Of a stretch of 64,000 nucleotides of DNA, positions 57,581 through 64,000 are shown one piece after another. Numbering within the stretch: the first letter of the stretch is position 1; each line of letters starts with the position of its first letter. The position numbers and the translations under genes were made by a program. Source of the DNA: Rhizobium sp. Root708 (GTDB taxonomy: Bacteria > Pseudomonadota > Alphaproteobacteria > Rhizobiales > Rhizobiaceae); the NCBI RefSeq assembly GCF_001429725.1, contig NZ_LMHV01000006.1, positions 88,787 through 152,786 of the forward strand. Reading direction: 5' to 3'. The notes below the pieces were generated by a model, which was not told the DNA's origin, made no database searches, and worked only from the letters and a program-made list of their open reading frames with translations.

Positions 57581-58309
57581 TCAGCGCGAGGCGACGACCA
57601 TCTTGCAGAGCTTGGTCAAGCTTGCTTCATAGCCGCCCGAGCGCAAGACGTCCTTGCATTTCACCTTGGCCTTCGCGCGGTCCTCGTCGGTCATGTCGTT
57701 GATCGCGGCGATTGTTCTCGGGTTGCCGATCGTGGCACCATTGTCCGATCCGCCGGAACTGCCCGAGCCCGGTCCGGTACCGGTCGCGGCCGTGGTGGCG
57801 GGGATTCCGAGCATCAGATTCAGGAGGGTGTTTCCACCGGTTCCGACATTGACCCCCGCCGTTGCCAATCGCGAGCCGCCGACATCGGCGTCGACGTCAG
57901 CGTTCACGCCGTTCGATCCGCCTATGGTTGCGTTCGCGTTTGCTGTTGCGAGGCTGCTTCCTCCGACATTCGCATCCACGTCGGCGTTCACACCGCTGGA
58001 GCCGCCGATGCTTGCCGTGGTGTTTACATTCAGACCGCCGGAGTTGCTGCTGCCGCCGACTGTCGTGTTGCTGTTGATGCCGCTGGAGCCGCCGACCGAA
58101 GCATTGACGCCGAGCCCGCCGTTTGACGTTCCGCCGACGTTGGCGTTTACGCCGCTTGCTCCGCCAACAGACACACCGAGGCCACCGCTACTGTTGCTTC
58201 CGACGCTGATGCCATTCTGTCCGCCGATATCGAGCGCATTTGCCGGTGCAGGCAATATCAGTGCCATGCAACCAAGCGCTACCGCAGCGGCTGCCGTTTC
58301 GTATCTCAT
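57581..58309 (-). CDS. Secreted Gly/Asn/Ser-rich repeat protein
   Basis: A 242-residue protein. GGAGG lies 5 bases before ATG 58309. The signal peptide MRYETAAAAVALGCMALILP is followed by APANA. Residues 30-165 are low-complexity repeats built on GGSSGVNADVDANVGGSSLA and GGTSNGGLGVNASVGGSSGI, a beta-helix or adhesin-like pattern. The C-terminal 55 residues are globular with two cysteines (VKCKDVL and TKLCKMV). Upstream (58310-58643) shows no gene. It lies downstream of the sigma/vWA pair on the same strand but across a 336-base gap. Confidence 0.7.
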   Translation of the reverse strand: MRYETAAAAVALGCMALILPAPANALDIGGQNGISVGSNSSGGLGVSVGGASGVNANVGGTSNGGLGVNASVGGSSGINSNTTVGGSSNSGGLNVNTTASIGGSSGVNADVDANVGGSSLATANANATIGGSNGVNADVDADVGGSRLATAGVNVGTGGNTLLNLMLGIPATTAATGTGPGSGSSGGSDNGATIGNPRTIAAINDMTDEDRAKAKVKCKDVLRSGGYEASLTKLCKMVVASR

Positions 58310-58585
58310 TTGATCCTCCATAGCTTGTCGCCGGAACCCAATGTTCCGATGTAACGACGGAGGGCGCGCACTCCTTTGATCGCCAGGCGTTACCGAGAGT
58401 CGATTTGTCGACCGCCGACCAACTGCACAAGGAACACATCGGCAAGATCTAATGTTCCCGCAGAATACGCGTATAGGTTAATTATTTTCAGTAATTCTGT
58501 GCCGAAATGATCCGCTATGATTGAATTTAGCGTGGCAATCGCGCGTTTCGCCGCTCTCGCCGGCAGCGGATGCCGAGCTAGGCAC

Positions 58586-58618
58586 AAAAACAAACGCCCG
58601 CCAGGGATGACGAGCGCT
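58586..58618 (-). terminator. Terminator of the DUF1127 gene
   Basis: On the minus strand AGCGCTCG pairs with CGGGCGTT (G-T pairs allowed), followed by TGTTTTT, 26 bases after the DUF1127 stop. Confidence 0.55.
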
Positions 58619-58643
58619 GAAAATCCTGATTAAGGCAGCAAGA

Positions 58644-58787
58644 TTAGCGAGCTGTGGCTCTTGCGATGTATTCGATATCGCCACGGGCAATACCGAGGTC
58701 GTTGAGTTCGCGGTTGCTCATGCGGCCAAGCTCAGAGACCGTCTGACGGTACTTGCGCCAATTGTTGAAAGAGCGTGCTACGTTCAT
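58644..58787 (-). CDS. DUF1127 small arginine-rich protein
   Basis: A 47-residue protein, MNVARSFNNWRKYRQTVSEL, then GRMSNRELNDLGIARGDIEY. This is the standard DUF1127 core with its LNDLGI-R-DI pattern. AGGGGA is 5 bases before the ATG. Related Agrobacterium proteins influence RNA turnover and phosphate or C1 metabolism. Monocistronic. Confidence 0.9.
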   Translation of the reverse strand: MNVARSFNNWRKYRQTVSELGRMSNRELNDLGIARGDIEYIARATAR

Positions 58788-58983
58788 GATAATCCCCTTT
58801 CCTCGGGTTTTCGAAAGTCAGCTGCCAGTCCTTGGCGCTTCGTTCCTTTCGATGACGCTGATATAAGCTGAGACCTCGGGAGTTTGTAGCGCCAAGACAT
58901 GATCCCAGCTATGCTATCGGCGCATATCGCTTTCGGCTTCCCGCCGACATAGCAGCGTCTACCTCAATGATCGTTTTCCGGGC

Positions 58984-59018
58984 CCTGAAAAGAAAAAAGC
59001 CTCGGCAAATCCGAGGCT
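58984..59018 (-). terminator. Strong terminator downstream of the second LacI gene
   Basis: AGCCTCGG-CAAAT-CCGAGGCT is a perfect 8-base stem. On the minus strand it is followed by TTTTTTCTTTTC. It lies about 155 bases after the stop of the lacI-type gene. Confidence 0.85.
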
Positions 59019-59171
59019 CGAGTTTGGCCCCACCGGGGAAATGTGATGGGGTGCGTGCCTTTTACGTCAGCTGCAGTGTCGCGAACAGACCAGAAATCGT
59101 CGTTCTGGTACGGTTTGGCGTGATTATTGTTGCCGCTCGGGATGGGAGAGGCTTTCCGCCCCCAGACGATC

Positions 59172-60206
59172 TTAGACGCTCTCCGAGACATGGATGTTGA
59201 ACGGCAGGAATGTCTGGCTGGAAATCTGCTCCGTAGGCTCGCGAACCGAAGTGACCATGAGCTCGACCAGTTCGGTGCAGAGCGGTCCGATCGGCGTCCC
59301 GACGACCATGGTCACGATATCGTCGGTCAGGGCTGCGCGGGACTCCGGCGTGAGTTCGTTGACAACGATCGCCAGCTTTCCAGCCGTGCCCTCTTCGCGA
59401 AGGGCTGTGATGGCTCCTTCCATGCCGCCACCGGAGACGTAAAAACCAACCAGATCGGGGTGTTCCTTCAGCAGATTGATCGTTGCCTCATGGGTGATCT
59501 CGACCGTCTCCAGATTGATAACGGTTTCGACGAGCTCGAATTGCGGCGCATTCTCGCGAAAAAAGGATCGAAAGCCGATCTCGCGAAGCTCGTGGCCGTG
59601 GTATCGGTGGCTACCGACGAAGCAGGCGACCTTGCCGCCGCGGCGGTTGGCGGTTCGCGAGATGAACCAGGCCGCCGTTCGGCCGACCTTGCTGTTGTTC
59701 AGGCCGATGTAACCACGCCGCACGCCTCCGGCGAGGTCCGACAGTATTGAAAATACCGGAATTCCTCGCTCGCGAAGTTCTTCCACGGCAGTAGCGACAA
59801 CTGGGTAATCGGGGCCGACCATCGCGATCGCCTGGTTGCGATTTGCGAGAGTGTACAATTTCTCCACAATCGCGGCGGGGGTCGCAGATGTCGCAAATTC
59901 TATCTGTGGGATGATTTTCGCCTCGGCGTTTCCTGCCGAGGCCGCCTCGATCTCCTTGGAGAGTGACTGATAAAAGGATTGGTTGGGGCGCTGCAGCAGA
60001 AACCCAAGGCGGCAGCTTGGGCGATCCTGAAACACCCGCTGCTTGAGCAATGAAACCGCATGATATCCAAGCGATTCCGCGGCCTCGTAAACACGCCGGG
60101 CCGTCTCCTCCCTAACTGCATGGCGGCCATTCAGCACGCGATCGACGGTTGCCAAGCTCACTCCCGAAACGTCCGCCAGATCGCGAATTGTTGGTCGCCG
60201 TGCCAT
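59172..60206 (-). CDS. LacI-family regulator of the moc-like operon
   Basis: A 344-residue regulator from MARRPTIRDLADVSGVSLAT, with hinge LGYHAVSLL. The effector domain (residues 60-330) is a periplasmic-binding-type fold with VVNELTPESRAALTD. The ATG at 60206 fits the LacI start; the frame from 60344 would run through the promoter. Divergent from the desaturase/Rieske operon across 137 bases that contain a palindrome. Confidence 0.9.
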   Translation of the reverse strand: MARRPTIRDLADVSGVSLATVDRVLNGRHAVREETARRVYEAAESLGYHAVSLLKQRVFQDRPSCRLGFLLQRPNQSFYQSLSKEIEAASAGNAEAKIIPQIEFATSATPAAIVEKLYTLANRNQAIAMVGPDYPVVATAVEELRERGIPVFSILSDLAGGVRRGYIGLNNSKVGRTAAWFISRTANRRGGKVACFVGSHRYHGHELREIGFRSFFRENAPQFELVETVINLETVEITHEATINLLKEHPDLVGFYVSGGGMEGAITALREEGTAGKLAIVVNELTPESRAALTDDIVTMVVGTPIGPLCTELVELMVTSVREPTEQISSQTFLPFNIHVSESV

Positions 60207-60227
60207 GGTCGCCTTTGCAAGAATTAC

Positions 60228-60274
60228 ATCATTTCGACACGTGCCGAATGATAGGATTTGATACAATCCATCAA
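60228..60274. promoter_or_regulatory. Candidate operators between lacI-type and moc-like genes
   Basis: 60228-60252 has arms ATCATT and AATGAT around a CACGTG-centred core. 60258-60274 is TTGAT-ACAATCC-ATCAA. Either could bind the LacI-type protein. Confidence 0.4.
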
Positions 60275-60343
60275 GGCTGCATTGTGGCTCCGGCAAAGTC
60301 AACTTAATCTCCTCGCATGACCAGTTAGGTCGGGGAGGAGACA

Positions 60344-61435
60344 ATGGTGGTGGCTAGCACAGCAAAGCGTGACTACAGCCTGCTTGGCGAGAGTGGTCGC
60401 AGAGCGGTGGAGACGGGTCTTGCGGCTGCGGATTGGTATCACACCGATGTGTCGCGCAAGGAGATGAAGGCATTGATGCAGCGCTCGGATGCGCCTGCGA
60501 TCAAGGACACAATCATCTGGCTGGGCAGCATGGTACTTTTCGGCGGCCTGGGTGCCTATTTCTGGGGCTCGTGGATCTGTGTGCCCTTCTTCCTCGCATA
60601 TGGCGTCCTCTACGGCTCAGCCTCGGACAGCCGTTGGCATGAGTGCGGCCATGGGACGGCCTTCAAGACTCGCTGGATGAACGATGCGGTCTACCAGATC
60701 GCTTGCTTCATGATCATGCGCAATCCGGTTACCTGGCGCTGGAGCCACACGCGCCACCACACGGATACCGTCATTGTCGGCCGTGACCCGGAGATCGCGG
60801 TCATGCGTCCGCCGGACCTGCTACGCCTGGTCCTGAATTTCTTCGGCTTTCTCGATGTCTATCACGCCCTGATCGATATGTTCCGGAACGCGTTCGGTGT
60901 GCTCAGCGCTGCTGAAAAGACATTCGTGCCTGAAATGGAGCAAGGGAAGGTCATTGTCGTCGCCCGCATATGGCTTGCCATCTACGTCGCAACGGCCATC
61001 CTCGCCTATGTTCTCGGCTCTTTCTTGCCGTTCATGCTGATTGGACTGCCCAGAATCTATGGTGCCTGGCATCATGTTCTCACCGGGCTGCTGCAGCATG
61101 GCGGACTGGCTGACAACGTGATCGATCACCGGCTGAACAGCCGCACGGTCTACATGAACCCGGTCAGCCGCTTCATCTATTGGAACATGAACTATCATGT
61201 CGAACATCACATGTTCCCGATGGTGCCGTATCACGCTCTGCCGAGGCTGCACGCAATGATCAAGCATGATCTGCCGGCGCCCAATCCTTCGATGTGGTCG
61301 GGATACAGGGAAATGATACCGGCCTTCCTGCGCCAGCTTCGTTACGAGGACCACTTTCTCAAGCGCGAACTGCCGGCAACGGCGAGACCCTATCGCGAAG
61401 AGCTTCACGCCGAACTGGCGCCTGCAGCACAATAA
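60344..61435 (+). CDS. Fatty-acid-desaturase-type hydroxylase (MocD-like)
   Basis: A 363-residue membrane di-iron protein. Three histidine boxes are clear: WHECGHG, HTRHH and HVEHH. Four membrane segments are visible (IIWLGSMVLFGGLGAYFWGS, WICVPFFLAYGVLYG and others). With the Rieske and reductase genes downstream it forms an O2-dependent hydroxylase or demethylase like rhizopine MocDEF. The substrate need not be rhizopine, since mocA/B/C are not seen. First gene of the operon. Confidence 0.85.
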   Translation: MVVASTAKRDYSLLGESGRRAVETGLAAADWYHTDVSRKEMKALMQRSDAPAIKDTIIWLGSMVLFGGLGAYFWGSWICVPFFLAYGVLYGSASDSRWHECGHGTAFKTRWMNDAVYQIACFMIMRNPVTWRWSHTRHHTDTVIVGRDPEIAVMRPPDLLRLVLNFFGFLDVYHALIDMFRNAFGVLSAAEKTFVPEMEQGKVIVVARIWLAIYVATAILAYVLGSFLPFMLIGLPRIYGAWHHVLTGLLQHGGLADNVIDHRLNSRTVYMNPVSRFIYWNMNYHVEHHMFPMVPYHALPRLHAMIKHDLPAPNPSMWSGYREMIPAFLRQLRYEDHFLKRELPATARPYREELHAELAPAAQ

Positions 61436-61459
61436 TCAGATCTAGCTCGGGAGGAAAAC

Positions 61460-61774
61460 ATGAGCGGAAACTGGATCGAAGTCTGTGCAACCGATGATAT
61501 CGACGAAGAGGACGTCATTCGGTTTGATCACGATGGCAAGACCTTTGCGGTCTATCGCAGCCCGGATGACCAATTCTTCGCGACCGATGGTCTGTGCACG
61601 CATGAGCGCATCCATCTGGCCGACGGCCTTGTGATGGACGACATCATCGAATGTCCGAAGCACAACGGGCGCTTCAGCTACAAGACCGGTGAGGCCAAGG
61701 GTGCACCCGTCTGCGTCGACCTGAAAACCTATCCTGTCAAAGTCGAAGGCGGCGCCGTTTTTATCGCGGTGTAG
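61460..61774 (+). CDS. Rieske ferredoxin (MocE-like)
   Basis: A 104-residue [2Fe-2S] Rieske protein. The cluster ligands are CTHERIHLADG and, 16 residues on, CPKHNGRF. GGGAGG is close upstream. It passes electrons from the reductase encoded next to the desaturase-type oxygenase. Confidence 0.92.
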   Translation: MSGNWIEVCATDDIDEEDVIRFDHDGKTFAVYRSPDDQFFATDGLCTHERIHLADGLVMDDIIECPKHNGRFSYKTGEAKGAPVCVDLKTYPVKVEGGAVFIAV

Positions 61775-61783
61775 GAGGGCGCC

Positions 61784-63010
61784 ATGTCTCACTTCGTCAT
61801 TATCGGAGCCGGCGAATGCGGCGCCCGCGCCGCATTCGCGCTTCGGGAAAAAGGCTTCCAGGGCAAGGTGACGCTTGTTGGCACGGAACCGTTCGCGCCA
61901 TACGAACGCCCGCCGCTCTCGAAGTCCAGCCTATCGGAAATGCAGGAACCGAAATTCGTTGCTCCGAAGGAAAAATACGAGCAGTCAGGCATCGAACTGC
62001 TGACCGGCGTGGATGCGCTCGCCATCGATCTTGAAAGGAAGTCGGTCTCCTTGTCGAGCGGACAGGAGATTGCATATGACAAGCTGCTGATCGCGACGGG
62101 TGCCAGCGCCCGCCGCTTGCCCGGGTTGCCTGTTCAAAGCCGTCATATCATGTCTCTCCGGACGCACCACGACGCAGTCGCGATCCGCCGCTATCTCGAG
62201 CCGGGCAAGCAGGTCCTGATTATCGGCGGTGGGTTTATCGGCCTGGAGGTCGCGGCAACAGCCAGATCGCTCGGGGCTCAGGCGACGCTTGTCGAGGGTC
62301 TGGAGCGGGTGCTGAAGCGGGGCGTGCCGCAGGAGATCGCGGAGGTCATTTCTGCGCGGCACACGTTGGAAGGTGTTGCCCTCAGATGCGGCGTCGCAAT
62401 CGCCAGGGTCGAGGAGAGCGATACGGGCGTCACGGTCGAACTCGCGACCGGGGAGACCTTATACGCGGACCTAGTCTTGGTTGGCATCGGTGCTTCGCCC
62501 AACACCGAACTCGCGGAACGCTCGGGCCTCGCCATCGAAAATGGCATTGCCGTCGACCAATATCTGCAGACATCGGCGGCCGATGTCTATGCGGCGGGGG
62601 ACTGCTGCTCGTTTCCTCTGGGGCTTTACGGCGGCCGGAGGATTCGCTTGGAATCCTGGCGCAACGCGCAGGAGCAAGGCACTCTCGCGGCAGCAAGCAT
62701 GATGGGCATCGGCCGGCCGATCTCGTCCGTGCCGTGGTTCTGGTCGGATCAATACGATCTGACGCTTCAGATCGCCGGCCTTGCCGAAGGCGCGGTAACG
62801 CATCTGCGCCGGGAGATCGGCGAGGGGTCGTTCATCGTCTTTCATCTCGACGCAGACGGCAGATTGCTTGCGGCGAGCGGTGTCGGCCCCGGCAATTCCG
62901 TCGCTCGCGATATCCGGCTTGCGGAAATGCTGATCGCCGCCCGGGCCTGCCCGGATCCTGCTGCGCTGGTTGCGCCTGATGTCAAGCTCAAGTCTCTCCT
63001 GGCAGCGTAG
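61784..63010 (+). CDS. FAD-dependent ferredoxin reductase (MocF-like)
   Basis: A 408-residue reductase of the rubredoxin/ferredoxin reductase family. FAD motif IIGAGECGARAAFALREKGF, YERPPLSKS, NAD motif VLIIGGGFIGLEVAATARSL, and the ATGA and DVYAAGDCCSFP motifs are all present. NADH is the expected donor. It starts 9 bases after the ferredoxin. Confidence 0.92.
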   Translation: MSHFVIIGAGECGARAAFALREKGFQGKVTLVGTEPFAPYERPPLSKSSLSEMQEPKFVAPKEKYEQSGIELLTGVDALAIDLERKSVSLSSGQEIAYDKLLIATGASARRLPGLPVQSRHIMSLRTHHDAVAIRRYLEPGKQVLIIGGGFIGLEVAATARSLGAQATLVEGLERVLKRGVPQEIAEVISARHTLEGVALRCGVAIARVEESDTGVTVELATGETLYADLVLVGIGASPNTELAERSGLAIENGIAVDQYLQTSAADVYAAGDCCSFPLGLYGGRRIRLESWRNAQEQGTLAAASMMGIGRPISSVPWFWSDQYDLTLQIAGLAEGAVTHLRREIGEGSFIVFHLDADGRLLAASGVGPGNSVARDIRLAEMLIAARACPDPAALVAPDVKLKSLLAA

Positions 63011-63036
63011 CTGCCTAGCATTCTGAGGATTCGAAT

Positions 63037-63852
63037 ATGAAGAAGCCGAACCGGCCCACCGTGGCCGATCTCCTTGCCATGAAGGGGAAACGTCAGCTCA
63101 GCATGCTACGCGTTACGACCCTTGAAGAAGCCGAAGCCGCGGAGGCCGCCGGGATCGATCTCATCTCGGTCCCGTTTGAGCTGATCTACGACCCTCGGTT
63201 TCGCGACGCCGCACCCGGCCGCTTCACCATCCCTGGCGGCGAGTATGGACAGATCGGTGCGACGACCGACGAAATCTTGCGCTCGGCCGTGAAGCTGCGC
63301 GCGGCGTCCGCAGACGCAATCTACTGCGCCGCTGGCCTGCCGACGATCAGGCGCTTGCGCGAGGAGTATATTCCAGTCTGCGGACACACCGGGCTCATTC
63401 CATCCCATGCGACTTGGACCGGCGGCTTCAAGGCCGTCGGGAAGACCGCGGAGACGGCTGACTATGTCCTGCGACAGGTCAAGGATCTTGAGGCGGCGGG
63501 GGCGTTCAGCGCCGAAATCGAAGTGGTTCCGGCAGAGGTGGCAACCGCAATCTCGGCGCGAACCTCCATGCTGTTGCTTTCGATGGGTGCCGGCGCCGGT
63601 TGCGATGCGCAGTATCTTTTTGCCGATGACGTGCTTGGCATGAATCGCGGTCATTATCCGCGACACGCGAAGGTCTATCGCGATCTCGCCGCCGAGTTCG
63701 ACCGCATCCAGCGCGAGCGGACGGCCGCGTTCGCGGAATTTGCAGACGACGTCAGGACCGGCGCCTATCCGGAGGCACGCCATACCGTCGCGATCGACGA
63801 ACAGGAACTTGCAAAATTCCTCGATGGTCTGGACAACAAGCGAAATGCCTAG
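63037..63852 (+). CDS. Divergent PanB-like protein
   Basis: A 271-residue relative of ketopantoate hydroxymethyltransferase. Conserved PanB pieces are CGHTGLIPS, TGGFKAVGK, EIEVVPAEVA (active-site Glu) and GAGAGCDAQYLFADDVLG. The canonical metal segment VGDSLG is replaced by ISVPFEL, and the KIEGG segment by AIYCAAG, so normal ketopantoate chemistry is doubtful. Placed with an oxygenase and purU, it may handle a C1 unit on folate. Role unknown. Confidence 0.78.
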   Translation: MKKPNRPTVADLLAMKGKRQLSMLRVTTLEEAEAAEAAGIDLISVPFELIYDPRFRDAAPGRFTIPGGEYGQIGATTDEILRSAVKLRAASADAIYCAAGLPTIRRLREEYIPVCGHTGLIPSHATWTGGFKAVGKTAETADYVLRQVKDLEAAGAFSAEIEVVPAEVATAISARTSMLLLSMGAGAGCDAQYLFADDVLGMNRGHYPRHAKVYRDLAAEFDRIQRERTAAFAEFADDVRTGAYPEARHTVAIDEQELAKFLDGLDNKRNA

Positions 63853-63883
63853 CTTGAGACGTCAGGGGAGGGAGCCCCACACC

Positions 63884-64000
63884 ATGAATAAATACGTTCT
63901 AACGGTAACCTGCCCATCGACGCGCGGGATTGTTGCGGCGATTTCGAACTATCTGGCCGACCAGGGCTGCAACATCACCGATTCCTCGCAGTTCGACGAT
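63884..64000 (+). CDS. purU: Formyltetrahydrofolate deformylase, N-terminal part
   Basis: The first 39 codons are in the window: MNKYVLTVTCPSTRGIVAAI, then SNYLADQGCNITDSSQFDD. This is the ACT domain that opens PurU. The enzyme releases formate from 10-formyl-THF. GGGGAGGGAG lies upstream. Its place after the demethylase-like genes suggests disposal of a demethylation-derived C1 unit. Confidence 0.85.
   Translation, partial: MNKYVLTVTCPSTRGIVAAISNYLADQGCNITDSSQFDD

Noticed and set aside
57850..58180. Repeated DNA that might suggest a CRISPR or tandem array
   Set aside because: The repeats are codon-periodic and encode GGSSGVN-type units; no spacers or constant repeat length.
57654..58313. 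219-codon Pro/Ser-rich plus-strand frame
   Set aside because: Mirror of the Gly/Asn repeat gene; low-complexity shadow.
58800..58870. GGAAC upstream of the DUF1127 gene as an EcfG promoter
   Set aside because: No CGTT-like element at 16-17 bases.

Overview
The window looks like part of a secondary replicon (chromid or megaplasmid) of a Rhizobiaceae bacterium, most likely Rhizobium or a close relative. It carries a complete repABC replication and partition module (repC-repB-repA, minus strand, 23.9-27.7 kb) with parS palindromes and an antisense-RNA region. It also carries minCDE and a bioBFDAZ operon with BioR boxes. Both are typical of alphaproteobacterial chromids. Composition is GC-rich with closely packed operons. 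I saw no tRNA, rRNA, insertion sequence or CRISPR array.

Layout. 0-9.1 kb: a minus-strand sugar operon (ABC importer, then dehydratase, aldolase, lactonase and dehydrogenase of a non-phosphorylative sugar-acid route) with a divergent LacI regulator and a palindromic operator. 9.2-12.5 kb: a small secreted protein, minCDE and two small orphan genes with CtrA-type boxes nearby. 12.5-14.9 kb: PQQ-dependent membrane glucose dehydrogenase. 15.4-22.9 kb: a two-component system divergent from a NodT/MacA/MacB efflux operon in which macA and macB are each frameshifted. 23.0-28.8 kb: small genes, the repABC module and a DedA protein. 28.8-30 kb: about 1.1 kb with no convincing gene. 30-35 kb: bioBFDAZ. 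35.3-38 kb: DUF3422 protein, Pal-like lipoprotein and L,D-transpeptidase. 38.3-43 kb: polar amino-acid ABC importer with a homocysteine S-methyltransferase and a divergent Lrp-type regulator. 43-46.9 kb: a 31-residue membrane protein, a class III cyclase, a LuxR-type regulator, and a membrane-protein gene split by an in-frame TGA. 47-49 kb: MliC-like inhibitor, then a cluster of secreted proteins sharing a two-cysteine motif. 49-54.5 kb: flavin monooxygenase, MscS channel fused to a cyclic-nucleotide domain, XRE/SDR pair and a small secreted protein. 54.7-58.8 kb: ECF sigma factor with a membrane vWA protein, a Gly/Asn-rich repeat protein and a DUF1127 protein. 59.2-64 kb: LacI regulator and a moc-like oxygenase operon (desaturase-type hydroxylase, Rieske ferredoxin, flavoprotein reductase, PanB-like protein, start of purU).

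Main points for a second look: the sigma factor paired with a predicted membrane-spanning vWA protein; the GPWG-CR motif family at 47.6-49.0 kb; the PanB paralogue without its metal-binding motif inside a demethylase-type operon; CtrA-like boxes away from known genes; a BioR box inside the bioB coding region; and three disrupted genes (macA, macB, 46.2 kb) that are either recent pseudogenes or sequence errors. All functions are inferred from sequence motifs and context; no database search was run.
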